Counted from the stretch's first letter, positions 32,608-44,636 are shown. The stretch is DNA of 64,000 bases from Doryteuthis pealeii (GCA_023376005.1 CM042181.1:25785117-25849116), one strand, 5' to 3'. Notes: generated by a model from the letters alone, not told the origin. Made by a program: numbers and translations.

Positions 32608-33190
32608 AGTCTATCCCCTTTCACTAGTGCTAGACCAAAATACATAGACAGGAAAAATGGCACACAATAGTGTTAAAAATGTTCTAACTTAGAGAATAAC
32701 TAAAAAGCAGCTACCCTGCATTGCCTGGGTAGAGAAGGATTAAAAAAGTTAGTCACGCAGATCCATGACTGTTTTGGTCTTCTATAATTGATTTATTATG
32801 TTTTAACGATGAACACTGCCAATGACTTTCTTTTACTATTCAAAATTTAATTTAAAATATATATAATATGAATAAAAACTTCATTATTTTGCTCAAAAAG
32901 CAAACTCTGTGATAGTGAATGTGTATATATATATATATATTTACTTGTCATTAATGTTTATTTTCATAGTTTCCTCCGACCAAACATGCATACATATACA
33001 TCAACTGCCCTTTATATATGTATAGATTATCAAGTAGTTTCTGGAAGGAGATAACCAAGTGTTACTCATTTTTATTTGAAATTTAAATATAATTTCTATA
33101 AGATGTAATTCAACATTGAGCTCAATAGCCACCAAAGGCAGCTTTTAAGTAAGTAATTTAATAAATATGGAATTATGTAAATTATGCAAA
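32600..33190. other. Intron d-e stretch next to exon d, nothing recognised
   Basis: Short SINE-like TCACTAGTGCTAGACCAAAA at 32,618, otherwise AT-rich sequence. Confidence 0.5.
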
Positions 33191-33191
33191 C

Positions 33192-33310
33192 CTGAGGTAG
33201 AGGTGGGTTATTTTAGAAATGGATTGAATGGCTTTGGATTCTGGTTTATCCACCATGGACATCATTGATAATCCATATAAGAAACAATCCAGCATGGAAT
33301 CTTTCTCGGC
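33192..33310 (-). pseudogene. PRKDC: DNA-PKcs exon d, damaged inverted duplicate
   Basis: Reverse-complement counterpart of 51,765-51,887, but 119 instead of 123 bases. Indels include an extra A after the third codon, an extra T in the GGATTGTTTC stretch, and losses around the TTTTACTAAAAAT stretch and in the CCCT run before the donor. The conserved PCWMF frame is lost although splice sites remain. I read these as sequencing errors in a duplicated contig end, not as a true pseudogene. Confidence 0.8.
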
Positions 33311-33483
33311 CTGAGGAAAAAAACAAACAAAAAAATACTAAATTTATCAAATAAGTTCAAAACTAGCCCCCCCCCCCATTGATATGATTTTAAGCAACAT
33401 GAACCGACTACAAATTATCCATCAACTTTTTATAGCAGCAATAAAAGACAGGGATATTATATTTTGTGACTAGAAAAAGAAAA

Positions 33484-33523
<40 letters not shown>

Positions 33524-33529
33524 ATTATA

Positions 33530-33800
33530 AGAAATGGATATAAAAGTAACCTTGAGTTTCATCATCTGAATCGTCAGGGTTACATCGCTGAATTAATCGA
33601 GTTTCTATTAATATCAGTTGGCTACCACGTATGTCTATTGAAACGGGTCTTATCTTTTATAGATAAACACGCGTTCATCTATAAAAGATAAGACCCTTTC
33701 AACAGACATACGTGGTACCAACTAATATTAATTGAAAACTCAATTCAGCAGATGTAACCCTGACGATTCAGATGATGAAACTCAAGTAAGGTTACTTTAT
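33530..33800. repeat. Palindrome at first turn-round
   Basis: TTGAGTTTCATCATCTGAAT and ATTCAGATGATGAAACTCAA form the outer arms; the centre is AAAGATAAGACCC/GGGTCTTATCTTT around CACGCGTTC. Same element as 51,263-51,549. Confidence 0.85.
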
Positions 33801-33924
33801 ATCCATTTTTAAATAAATTTTGCTCACATTGTATTGAGCCGGTCTTAACCCTGGATACTTGCGCTCCAACGATCGTACCCGTACTACCGTAAGCCACTAC
33901 TCATACATAACGTACGTATATCGT

Positions 33925-34350
33925 ATTATAATGGAGATTGGGGTGTTTGTTGTCTGTAACCGAAACTATATTCCTACTCAAGTCAACAATTCTCTGAGTA
34001 TTGAATCACATTATCCATGATTTTTATTTTTAATCTAAACCCAATTATTAATAAAAATTTCTTACCATATTAATACTGTTAACTATGTCTACATACTGAC
34101 AACATGCAAATATATTATATACAACAAAATAGCTGTTTACAGTGTAATGAGAAGGCGAATTTTTATATTGATATTAAAAAATTCAATTTTAATAAATTGT
34201 GCTTAGTATTATTGATTCTAACTGTTTGTTTTATTTAATGAATATAAGCAAAAATCTCTTCAATGAATCTAAATGAATCCATTACAAGATAAAATAACTG
34301 TCATTTATTCTTTACTCCTCTTCACTAAATACTTAAATTAGAAAAAACAA
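33925..34350 (+). mobile_element. Helitron-like element, duplicate, inverted half
   Basis: Reverse complement of about 50,690-51,130 (AATGGAGATTGGGGTGTTTG, GAATCTAAATGAATCCATTA). At about 34,350 it turns into the + sense of the same element. Confidence 0.8.
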
Positions 34351-35466
34351 CTGAAACTTACTCTTCCATCACTCTTCGTCTTTCATTGTTGTTTTTCTAA
34401 AATTTAAGTATTTAGTGAAAAGAGGAAGTAAGAATAAAATGACAGTTATGTTTTATCTTGTTAATGGATTTCATTTAAGATTCATTTGAAGGAGATTTTT
34501 GCTTATATTCATAAAATAAAACCAAACAGTATTAGAAATCAATTAATTATAAAGCACATATTTATTAAAAATTGATTTTAATATCAATATGCAAATTAGC
34601 CTTCTCATTCACACTGTAAACCGCTATTTTTGTTGTATATATAAAATATATGCATGTTGTCAGTATGTAGACATAGGTTAACAGTATTAATAAATGTAAG
34701 AACATTTATTAATAAATTGAGGTTAGATAAAAATAAAATCATGGAGAAATTGTGATGTCAATAACTAGAGAATTGTGACTTGAGGTTAGGAATATAGTTT
34801 CGCGTTTACAGACAGACAAACACACAATCTCCATTATAATAAGATATACGTACGTTAATGTATGAGAGTGGGCTTACCGGTAGGTACGGTACGATCGTTG
34901 GAGCGCACAGTATCCAGCCAAGGTTAAGACCGTGCTCATACATTGTAGAGCAAAATTTTATTAAGAAATGGATATTAAGTAACCTACTTGCAGTTTCATC
35001 ATCTGAATCGTCAGGTTACATCTGCTGAATGAGTTTTCAAATTAATATTAGTTGGTACCACGTATGCTGTTGAAACGGCGTCTTATCTTTTATTAGAGAA
35101 CGCGTGTTTATTATAAAGATAAGACCCGTTCAATAGACATACTTGCCACCCAACTGATATGTAATAGAAAACATCGATTAATTCAGCGGAAGTAACCCTG
35201 ACGATTCAGATGATGAAACTCAAGTAGGGTACTTTTATATCCATTCTAAAATATATATATATATATATAGTATATATAATATATATTTTTTTTTTTCTTT
35301 TTCTGTCACAAAAAATATAATATCCCGTCTTTTATTGCCTGCTATAAAGTGAATGATAAATTTGTAGTCGCGTTCATGTTGCTTAAAAATGCATATCAAT
35401 GCGGGGGGGGGCTAGTTTTGAACCTTATTTATAATTTATAATTTTTTTGTTTGTTTTTTTCCTCAG

Positions 35467-35587
35467 CCGAGAAGATTCCATGCTGGATGCTTTCTTATAT
35501 GGATAATCAAATGATGTCCATGGGTGGATAAACAGAATCCAATCATTCAATCCCATTTTACTAAAAATAACCCACCTCTACCCTCAG
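35467..35587 (+). pseudogene. PRKDC: DNA-PKcs exon d, second damaged copy
   Basis: Third copy of exon d, in the snapback tail. It lacks a G after the acceptor, has extra bases in GGATGCTTTC and CATGGGTGG, and lost bases in the SKAIQS codons. Flanking intron sequence matches 51,600-52,000 with the same kind of scattered indels. Confidence 0.85.
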
Positions 35588-36183
35588 GTTTGCATAATTT
35601 AACATAATTCCATATTTATTAAATTACTACTTAAAAGCTGCCTTTGGTGGCATTGAGCTGCAAATGTTGAATTACATCTTAAAAATATATTTTTAATTTC
35701 AAATAAATAAAGTATTGTAACACTTGGCTATCTTCCTTCCAGAAACTAACTTGATAATCTATACATATATAAAGGGCAGTTGATGTATATGTATGCATTT
35801 TGGTCGAGGAAAACTATAAAATAAACAATTAATGACAAAGTTAAATATATATATATATATACACATTCACTATCACCAGAGTGTGCTTTTTGAGCAAAAA
35901 TAATGAAGTTTTATTCATATTATATATATTATAAATTAAATTCTTGAATAGTAAAAGAAATCATGCAGTGCTTCATCGTTTAAAAACATAATAAATCATT
36001 TATAGAAGACCAAAAACAGTCAATGGATCTGCGTGACTAACTTTTTTTAAATCCTTTCTAACCCAGGCAATGCAGCGGTAGCTGCTTTTAGTTATTCTCT
36101 AAGTTAGAAAACATTTTAACACTAATTGTGCTGCCATTTTTCCTGTCTTATAGTATTTTGCTAGCACAGTGAAAAGGGGATAA

Positions 36184-36223
<40 letters not shown>

Positions 36224-37094
36224 GCTCTCCCATCGATTTCGACGTATGAGGTTCGAACACCTCTTTCATCTAAACTTCGTGTTTGTAAACTTTTGAGTTG
36301 ACATTTAGCCCTTGCCCATGATTTGCCAAGAAGTCCACAGATGGAACAAGAGTGTGATTATAGAATGTATTGCTGGATATTAGCAATTGCTCTAGTCCTT
36401 CTCTAAGCCTTGACGACCTCCGATGCTGCCAAAATTCTTGATACCATTGTAAACACAAAGTCCTCCATGTTTTACGATCAAGTGCATGTGCTCTCAAAAG
36501 TTCTTTGACACTGTCAAGCTACTATACATGAGAATCTTTGGTATTCTGTCATCATGCATTCGCAAACATGACCAGCCCGCGCAATTGTGATTTATATGGA
36601 AAGCTCTCATTCCATCAATGTTACATATGGTGAAAGGTCAGCATTTATATATATATATAATAACATATATATATATATATATATATATAATGAACAGCAT
36701 CACGTTTCTGTTGTTTCTTTCTTTCTTCATAAATTTTGCTGGATGTGAGTGTAGTATCGCGCAACCTGATTAGGATCAGTATGTTAATCCCCTGCAATTA
36801 ACTTAGAATCAATATTGCTATCTGTAGTCATGGGAAATCTAATTAAAGTATATTACAAGGAAATATACTTACAGAGGCGGTTAGACCCGCCCACCCCCTA
36901 ATAGGTGATTATCTTGGGTATGACACTAAACTGCATATAAGGTAAAATTCCAGTTCTGTGTTTCTGAGGAAAGTGCAGTACCTTTTTTTAAACATAGATT
37001 TTGTTGAGAAATAAGATCTTGTTTCTTTAGAAATCGGTATCCAGAATTTCTGGCCAGAAAATTCATTATTGTTTATTTATGTTCATTGTTTCAG

Positions 37095-37187
37095 CGCTGT
37101 TGTATATCATTCAAGACAATCAAGAAAGCGTTTCAAGTTCTCTACAACTCCACAAGGAAAAGAGAATGAAATTGTTATGCTTAAAAA
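37095..37187 (+). pseudogene. PRKDC: DNA-PKcs exon e, second damaged copy
   Basis: Third copy of exon e (compare 53,395-53,483). Extra C after the acceptor, altered CATTCAAG, AGAAAGCG for AGAAGG, and GAAATTGTTATGC for GAAATGTTTG. The donor reads GTAAAC instead of GTAAGT. It is part of the error-rich foldback tail that ends at the N gap. Confidence 0.85.
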
Positions 37188-37706
37188 GTAAACTGTTCTA
37201 TTTGATTTTCTATTGTCCTTCATCAGTTTAACCAAATAGATTGGACCATATGACCTTTAGGACCCCTTTGATTCGATTCAGAGGAACATGTTTTCATTTA
37301 CACCGTCAATATCCGGTTGTTATTAACAGACGATTTTTGGATTATTTTTTTTAAATTATAAAAACTAGCCCTAACCTAATTCCTTAACAAACAACCGATA
37401 TTGAACAGTGATAAATGAAAAAGTTAATCAACAAAGGGGTGCCTAAAGGCATATGGTCCTAGAATTGTTAAAAACAATGTCCTACCACATAAATCATAGC
37501 GGTCTCTCTTGTAATAAATATATATTATTCATTGTTAGCATCATTCGTCTTGTGAAAGACGATGGTGTAGTGTCTACTTTTTTAATCTGCAACTGCGTGA
37601 AGTGGCTGAACAGACCAATTTTTTGACTGCAATCTCTGGTGCAGTGATTGCAAACAAATGGTGATGCTTGCTGGAAGATGCTGTGTCTCTCCTTTCTGCA
37701 GCGGCT

Positions 37707-37806
37707 NNNNNNNNNNNNNNNNNNNNNNNNNNNNNNNNNNNNNNNNNNNNNNNNNNNNNNNNNNNNNNNNNNNNNNNNNNNNNNNNNNNNNNNNNNNNNN
37801 NNNNNN
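37707..37806. other. Assembly gap, 100 N
   Basis: Exactly 100 unknown bases, the usual fixed-size scaffold gap. It follows an error-rich foldback tail. To its left the sequence is a copy of about 54,006; to its right it is unrelated. Confidence 0.97.
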
Positions 37807-39700
37807 ACATTTTAAGCGCCTTCTTTTCAGCATGTGGTGTAATGGTTATCAAGTTAGTCTTCTCTATGAATCTGGGCTGGTCTCTTCTTTCTGGTCTGGA
37901 CTACTTGCTCTCTCATCTTTTGTGGTCTTGTGTTGCTTTTAGTAATTAACACAAGACTTGATTTTATCTTCTTTAGATGTCTTTTATTCAGTCCATGGTA
38001 TGAACAATACTAGTGAATGGTGAATTACTAATGAATAGCAGGTGTGATCTTAGCTGGTTGCCTTAAATACTTGTGAACTTGTGCCACATTTTTATACTTG
38101 GAATTAATAAATAGTTTTAACAACCAAGTGTTACATAGGCCCTTCTTTTCACTATCTTATCCTTTTGTATACTCTATAAATTGATGGGTTGGCGCTTCTC
38201 TGTATGGATCAGGGCTGGTCTCTGTTTTTTTCTGTTAAGTTTTTAAGGCTATTCCATTGGCCTTATAGCAGAAGCGCTTATCTGTGCGAATCCTGATAAA
38301 GAGTCTGTCGACAAAGTGAATCTTTGGTTTTATAAAGTGTCCTGATTACTGAATCGTATAAGTCCTTTGTGATGTATTGGTAAGATCCCGGCAATCCCAT
38401 GTGCGTCCTCCAAGAGTCAATTTGAATTATAACCAATTTGGGTTTAAGTATTCTTATCAGGCCAGTAGTACTGCCAGTGTTGGTTAGAAGAGTCAATCAT
38501 TGACTTGGCGAGTCTATAAATAGAGGTGGGTATTTTAGACCAAATTATCAAAATAATCTCAACACTTTCTGGCCTGGGATTACTTAGATCTTCTCATTGT
38601 TGGTTAAGTGAATTCCCCCAAATTGAACAGGTTCATTGCTACTTAACTTTGGTAATCAAGTAGGAACCAGTGCTTTCAGTGTAGATATACCGTATTAACA
38701 GCGAATGGCCTGGATAACACCAGCTTGATTGAAGAAATACAATATCAATAACTTGTACTTTGTTTGTTGATAATTCTAATTTAACTCCACTTGAATATGT
38801 TTTAAGTTTCTTTTCAAGATCAAGTCTGGTAGATAAGAAGTAGACTGGGAAAAATGATGTTGTCAAGCTAAATTTGGTATTTTTTGAAAGCTTATCCTCT
38901 TCTGAAATTTGAAAACTCCTCTTTTGTACCCACTGTGGAAAAAAATTATGGGGGGTTGGAAAGTATGCAAACCAGGCTGATAGATAAGGTGGACCAGGAT
39001 AAAAATTGTTACCAATCTAAATTTGGTATTTTTTACCAACCCTACAAGAATGAATAAGAACTAAGGTCTTCGAGCATAAAATAACCCATGCATAAAATCC
39101 AAACCAACCCAGATGATAAAGCTGTTAGAATTAGGACACAAAGATCAGTATTCAGTTGTATCGCAAAGTCTCTTCTAAGAATCTTAGAGCAAGTTAGTGG
39201 GTGCTTGATATAGTAGATGGGATATTTCATTAGTTACTGCTTGGGCAAGCTTATTCTCTGGGATTCTGATTGGCTGCTATGTTGGCTGCTGAATACTATG
39301 AACAATATATACCAGCACAATGACTGCTTTGGGAGTTAGAACAGGGTCTGTATTTGGTTACAGCCTGTAAGCCTTTTTGGAAACCTTGTTTTGAAGTGGG
39401 TATTATATTTGAACTTCATGGGATGAGCAGAAAATGTTACTTGTTATAATGTTGATAATTTGTTGATTTAATTTTCAGATTAAGAATCACCTAAAGGATT
39501 CTTGCTAAAGTTGGAATGGAGTTCATCTTTGTGCAGAGACATACAAAAAAGAACCAGCTTGAAATACAAATTGGACTAATTCAACGTTCCCGATTTTATG
39601 ACGTTTTCAGCCATCTAGGTTGGTTATTATCAAAGATCTTTTTTTAAACACAGATTGAATTTTTTTTTTTTTTTCATTATTTTTTCTTAATTTAAAAACA
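37807..39700. other. Unrecognised stretch right of the gap
   Basis: A SINE-like head (TGTGGTGTAATGGTTATCAA) at 37,838 is the only recognisable element. No exon of PRKDC and no other gene seen; short open frames only. Confidence 0.5.
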
Positions 39701-39724
39701 ATGTTCTTAAAAGAACATCTTAAC

Positions 39725-40057
39725 ATCTGCCCTGGAATTCTTAAAAGGTGGAATACACGTCAAAGTTGGCGGTTACCAAACGGTAGGCATTGCCTGGAAT
39801 TCTTAAAAAGGTGGAAATACACGTCAAAGGGTCGGTTTAGCCACAGTCGTAGAGCCATCTGCCTAGGAATTTCTTAAAAGTGGAATACACGTTCAAAGGC
39901 CGGTTAGCCAATCGTAGAGCATCTGCCTAGAATTCTAAAGGGGGAAATACACTTCCAAGGTTAGCCAGAGGCGGTAGAGCATCTTTTTAATTTCTTAAAG
40001 TGGAAACACGTCAAAGGGCCGTTTAGCCAAGTCGGTAGAGGCATCTGCCTAGGAACT
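39725..40057 (+). repeat. Tandem array of tRNA-like SINE heads, about 65-bp unit, 5 copies
   Basis: Each unit has AATTCTTAAAAGGTGGAATA, CACGTCAAAG and a box A-like GGTTTAGCCAAGTCGGTAGA with GCATCTGCCTAGGAA. Units differ by indels. Confidence 0.8.
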
Positions 40058-40059
40058 AC

Positions 40060-40880
40060 AAGTATAGAGGATTAACCCTTATATTTACAGCCATGGGAAT
40101 TGATAAATTAAAATAATAAGTTTCTTAAACAATTAGTTTTACAATTGTAGAGTTAAGTTTTGAATTATGTAAACAAAAGAGAATCGAATGAAAATTAGTT
40201 TAAGAAATATTTTAGCAACAATAGAAACAATGTTTTAAATTCCGATTACAATATCTTCATCATAGAAATTGCATTGTATCGGAATGCCACAGGTAACAAA
40301 ATCATCCGAACTATGTCATTAGAAAACAGCTGATATTTGAAAATTCGATATTAAATCAACTAATGATCACGTAGACAATTACAGGAAAATTATAGAAAGG
40401 CCATTTAGCTTGAAATCTTCAACTCGACAAAGAGGGAGCGGAAGCTCTTCCCAACCTGACAGAGTCAACGCATGTCCCCAACTCGACACAATGGGGAGAG
40501 TCGCTGACCAGAGACACAAATGATTAATCAGGTCTGTCTCCTTTTTTCCGTTTAATTTCTCTCTCTCCTTCTCAAGCGACACAAGTTTCAATCACAGACT
40601 TTGTTTCAACAAAACTGCTACAATATTGACACATCCCAACGAACAAATGTAAACAATACATACGCACTGTTACATACACAACTACCTATAGACACATACA
40701 GTCCGTAACACCGCCTGAAAGGAACAATTGACTATACCAATTGTATATTATGTACATAAATGTTTCTTGTATCAATTTTGTCTTCTTTTGTTTTCTACGG
40801 AACTACATTTCCGTAGTCTCATACATTTTAAATTGTGGGTCACAACCAATCGATATTCTTCACTCACCAAACACTAAGTA
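40060..40880. other. Unrecognised stretch
   Basis: No coding, repeat or RNA signature recognised. Confidence 0.5.
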
Positions 40881-40884
40881 AACA

Positions 40885-41085
40885 AGGCCGCCCACAAGGT
40901 TCTGGGTCGATACTGCCCTTGCAAAAATCAGCTAATGACTAACACAGCTTGGCTCTGTGAGGTAAAGTGGAAAGCTGATGTAGGGTTGTGCTTGCCCACC
41001 TCAGATGCAAAAACAATCTCCCTAGCAAAAAAGGATAGACTCTCTCACTGTCTGGCTGTTACTGACAAATAGGCCACTTTTTTAA
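40885..41085 (+). mobile_element. SINE family 1, 5'-truncated copy
   Basis: CAAGGTTCTGGGTCGATACT (box B-like), GAGGTAAAGTGGAAAGCTGA, CCCACCTCAGATGCAAAAAC, TTACTGACAAATAGGCCA. Confidence 0.72.
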
Positions 41086-41184
41086 TATTTTTTTCTTTTT
41101 CAAAAGACAGATTAAGTTTAATAAAATATATGACTCATAAAAACAATAATCATTATATAACTATTAAAAACAATAACCAATTCT

Positions 41185-41850
41185 CATCACCTCTCTTTCT
41201 TTCTTCTCACTCTCTCTTACTCCTTTCCACTCTCTCTTCACTCTCTCTTTCTTTCTCCTCCACTTCTCTCTTTCTTTTCTTTCTCTCACTCTTTCTTCTC
41301 TCTCTCTCCACTTTTCTTTTCTCTTTCTCCCCCTCTTTTTCTCACTCTCTATCTCCTCTCTCCTCTCTTCTCCTCTCTCACACCTTCTCCACTCTTTCTC
41401 TCTCCCTCTCTTCCTTCTTTTCCTCACACTCTTTCCTCACCTCTTCTCTCTCACCCCTCTTCCTCTCTCTCTCTCTTATCTCTCTGCTCTTTTTCTTCTC
41501 TCTCTCTCTTTTCTTTCTTCTCTCTCACTCTTCTCTCTCTCTCTCTCACTCTTCATCTCTCTATTCACTCTTTGCTCTCTCTTCATCTCTTTTCTCTTCT
41601 CCTCTTTTTCTCTCTCTCTCACTCTCTCTCACACTCTTTTCTCTCACACCTCTTTCTCTCTCACACTCTCTCTCTCACACTCTCTCTCTCACACTCTTTC
41701 TCTCACACTCTTTCTCCTCTCTCTCTCTCATCTCACACTCCTCTTTCACACTCTTTCTCGTCTCTCTCTCTTTCACACTCTTCTCCTCTCGACACTCTCT
41801 ATCTCACACTCTTTCTCTCTCTCCTCTCCACACTCTTTCTCTATCACTCT
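41185..41850. repeat. Polypyrimidine (CT)n-rich tract, about 660 bp
   Basis: Almost pure C/T on +, with scattered A as CACTCT and CACACTC. It gives spurious long open frames rich in Ser/Leu/Phe (+) or Arg/Glu/Lys (-); these are not genes. Confidence 0.95.
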
Positions 41851-42129
41851 CACTCATACTATTAAAAGCCAGCTTGACTACAAAATTGAACCAATTTGAT
41901 GCTTCATAATTTTATGACTGTTTACTGAAATCTCGGTTGGTTTCATTATTAAATTTTTTTTTTAAAGAGAGATTTAATTTCTTTATTTATTTATTTTTTC
42001 TCGTGAAACATTTTGGATAGATAGGCATGCAAAAAACAATGACATCATTATTTGAATGAGATCTTCAAAATTTCTTCGATGCCTTGGTTGATTAACAGTC
42101 AGACTATGAAAAAAAGTTTCCAGGTTGGG

Positions 42130-42235
42130 TCATTGCTCTGCTTGGATAGACAGGGAACACCTGAAGAAGGCTGGTGGATACAGTGACTGAAACGTTTTTA
42201 AAGATGAGGACAAAAAGTCTGAAAAATCTAAATAT
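42130..42235 (+). repeat. Penelope-like 3' repeat, short
   Basis: CACCTGAAGAAGGCTGGTGG, GACTGAAACGTTTTTAAAGA and TGAGGACAAAAAGTCTGAAA. Confidence 0.6.
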
Positions 42236-42449
42236 TTTTTTTATAAAAAAAAATTGTTCTGAACAGGTTGAATTATACAGTTAACTAAGATTAAGTTTAC
42301 TAAATAAATATGATCACAACAAAAAACATAATAATTATCATTCATCCTAAACCTGCCTTAATCAAACTGACCAAGCCAATTATTTTTCATATGAGTCCAG
42401 TTATAAAATATTACCTTCCTTCACTTTTTATCTTGCTTGTTACTTACTG

Positions 42450-43025
42450 GTTTCTTCCTGCCCTGTCAGCTGGGGCATCAGAATACACCGACTGCACTTC
42501 TGCAGAGGGTATGACTCCCCAATGGGCCACCTGTTGGCCGTGGGTGGCAACACATGATGCTTAAGGATGGAACCCAGGTAGCTGAACAGTCCATGATGTG
42601 CAACACTCCACTTTGGCCCTTACTTGGGCTAGACAGTTGGTCAGAGAAGCTCCCTCTTATCGGCTGGCCACATCAAGCCCTAGCACCTATATGATTGCCC
42701 CAACCCTGTTACCTTATGGCAAGCCCAAACCTTTTTATCATATGTGCTAGAAGCAGTGGCTGAGGGTCTTAGTGTCCTGGGTATAATGTTAAACTGCATC
42801 TAGTGGTGAGGTTCCAGTTCTGGAGGTTTGGGGAATGTGGAGCACCCTTCATCACCATTGCTCCAGGTCCACTCTGACCCAGAGTGGTAGTACCTGTTAG
42901 GTCCCATCTATGGGTTAAATAGAAAACATGAGTTTATAAACAAAATTGAGTATCCATTAAGAATGAATTTATTTCAAAACTTTAATTGGCATTAAATGAC
43001 CCACTGAGGTTGATATGCCGTAAAA
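42450..43025 (+). repeat. Interspersed repeat A copy
   Basis: Complete copy in forward sense: CCTGTCAGCTGGGGCATCAG start, CCACCTGTTGGCCGTGGGTG, GTTCCAGTTCTGGAGGTTTG, and the AAATGACCCACTGAGGTTGA then GCCGTAAAACAAGAAAAC end. Confidence 0.75.
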
Positions 43026-43199
43026 CAAGAAAACAACTTAATCTGAGATCAAACTGAAATAAATATTTTCGTTTCATGCTAATTTCACGCTTATTTCCTA
43101 GTTTTTTCTTTGAATTCATTCCTCAACTTTATTGTCGATCATTATTTCTATAACATTTACTGTTTTAACAGGACTAATTATAAATTTTAATTATAATTA

Positions 43200-43420
43200 C
43201 TAGCAAAATTATGCACCTCCTGGGTGCAAGTATTTAAGCTTCAATGTAATAAAATATCATATTAGATTATTGATTTCTATATAAAATTATATATAGGATT
43301 GCTTTTAATAAGTTTGAGACTAACATGATAGTATTAGAAATCAGTAACAGCAAATAATTATTTATTAAACCTGGTTGTGTTAAAATCACTATGCAAATTA
43401 TTTCCAGCATATAATATGTA
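43200..43420 (-). mobile_element. Helitron-like element, 3' end only
   Basis: On the - strand TGCACCCAGGAGGTGCA hairpin, ATAATTTTG and terminal CTAG at 43,203-43,200, with T next. The 5' part is lost. Confidence 0.68.
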
Positions 43421-43429
43421 TCCATTAAG

Positions 43430-43950
43430 AATGAATTTATTTCAAAACTTTGTGAGCATTAAATGACCAACAGAGTTGCAGTAATTGTATTCTATGGCTC
43501 TAGCCGACAGGAAGGAAACAAAAAAAAAAAAAGGTTACATTGTGTTGAAAATGAAACCGGGAAGAAAAGGTTTTGGATGAATTCAGAAAGTAGAAAAAAA
43601 GACGAACAAATAAATTTCTCATAAATAAAAAACTAAAATGAACAAAATATATGAAAAGAGTGTGAAACCTATAACCGTTACGGTAAGCATGCCTCCAAAG
43701 AGGAAGTGTGTAATGAAGAAATAAACTAGAATGGGTGAAGGAAAGCGTAGAATTAAAAAAGAAAAATTAAATAGAAAATAAAGTACACAGAAAGGAAAAA
43801 AGATAAAGAAAGGTTAAAAAGCGATAGAATGAACTCAGGAAGGAGGGAAGGTATATGCCATAAAACAAAATAATCTCTTAAGCATTCTGTAATATTATCC
43901 ACAAAAGGAGGATGAAGGAGCTCTCAAAGGAGGGTTTTTTTTTAATTAAA
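43430..43950. other. Purine-rich stretch, nothing recognised
   Basis: A/G-biased (GAAGGAGGGAAGG and GAAAAGAAG-type words), with a repeat A remnant near 43,420-43,510. No gene seen. Confidence 0.5.
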
Positions 43951-43954
43951 AAGA

Positions 43955-44182
43955 ACAGAGCCTCTTGGATTGAATTCAGACTTTTGCTTCTCAACTGGTT
44001 ACCATACCAAGGTTAAAGAGCCAAGTCTGCCCTCCTGTTTACCCATAAATGGAGAGAGAATAGTTGGATTCATACCTTTCCACAGTTTTATTAGTGTATT
44101 GTGAAATGCAAAAAACATCCTTTTCTAGGATTGGAACTTGTGTTGGCATGTCCATTTCATGATGGTAACCATTGCACCATGA

Positions 44183-44195
<13 letters not shown>
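43955..44195 (-). mobile_element. tRNA-derived SINE, family 2, full head
   Basis: On the - strand GTTCATGGTGCAATGGTTAC (box A) and AAGTTCCAATCC (box B), then TGCATTTCACAATACACTAA and AACCTTGGTATGGTAACCAG. Confidence 0.78.
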
Positions 44196-44220
<25 letters not shown>

Positions 44221-44256
44221 TACAGCGAACAAATTAAACTCATAAGTCAAAGTACC

Positions 44257-44294
<38 letters not shown>

Positions 44295-44332
44295 AAAAAG
44301 AAGGTCTGCAAAAATGCATTATGTTTTAGAAA

Positions 44333-44530
44333 AACATTTTTTTAATTCTTTTTATCTTACATATGCAACACGTGTTTCAGATCTTCTGGTATCTTCTTCA
44401 GGCTTTGATTGATAATATGAAATTTCATATTATCAATCAAAGTCTGAAGAAATACCAGAAGATCTGAAACATGTTGCATATGTAAGATAAAAAGAATTTT
44501 AAAAAATTTTTCTGAAAACATAATGCATTT
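44333..44530. repeat. Palindromic element
   Basis: TTTTTATCTTACATATGCAA and TTGCATATGTAAGATAAAAA form outer arms; the centre is TCATATTATCAATCAAAG with CTTTGATTGATAATATGA. Arms also pair through AGATCTTCTGGTATCTTCTTC. Confidence 0.85.
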
Positions 44531-44586
44531 TGCGAACCTTCTTTTTTATAAAATATTGAATTTTCTCCTGTTAGAACCAGAACAAC

Positions 44587-44589
<3 letters not shown>

Positions 44590-44636
<47 letters not shown>

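Larger units (their letters stand above)
26000..33530. repeat. Inverted duplicate of 51,550-59,500
   Basis: Reverse complement of the + strand block 51,550-59,500, including exons d-g and all intronic repeats in mirrored order. Similarity is near complete in many intron stretches. Confidence 0.92.
34380..37706 (+). repeat. Error-rich direct copy of about 50,690-54,006
   Basis: Follows the + strand order of 50,690-54,006: Helitron-like element, palindrome, exon d, (TA)n, LINE tail, exon e, MITE, LINE tail. Differences are mostly 1-3 base insertions and losses spread evenly over exons and introns. It begins at a snapback near 34,350 and ends at the N gap. Confidence 0.9.

Noticed and set aside
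26000..37706. Real local inverted duplication or triplication of PRKDC exons
   Set aside because: Copies differ by indels rather than substitutions, the turn points lie inside an element and inside an exon, and the flanking N gap is a standard scaffold gap. A real palindrome remains possible until reads are checked.
39470..39560. Possible upstream PRKDC exon after TTTTCAG at about 39,479
   Set aside because: Following sequence meets stops in all useful frames and shows no similarity to the FAT domain.
41130..41909. 259-codon ORF and overlapping ORFs in the CT tract
   Set aside because: Low-complexity translation (Ser, Leu, Phe) of a pyrimidine tract; no start context, domain or splice structure.
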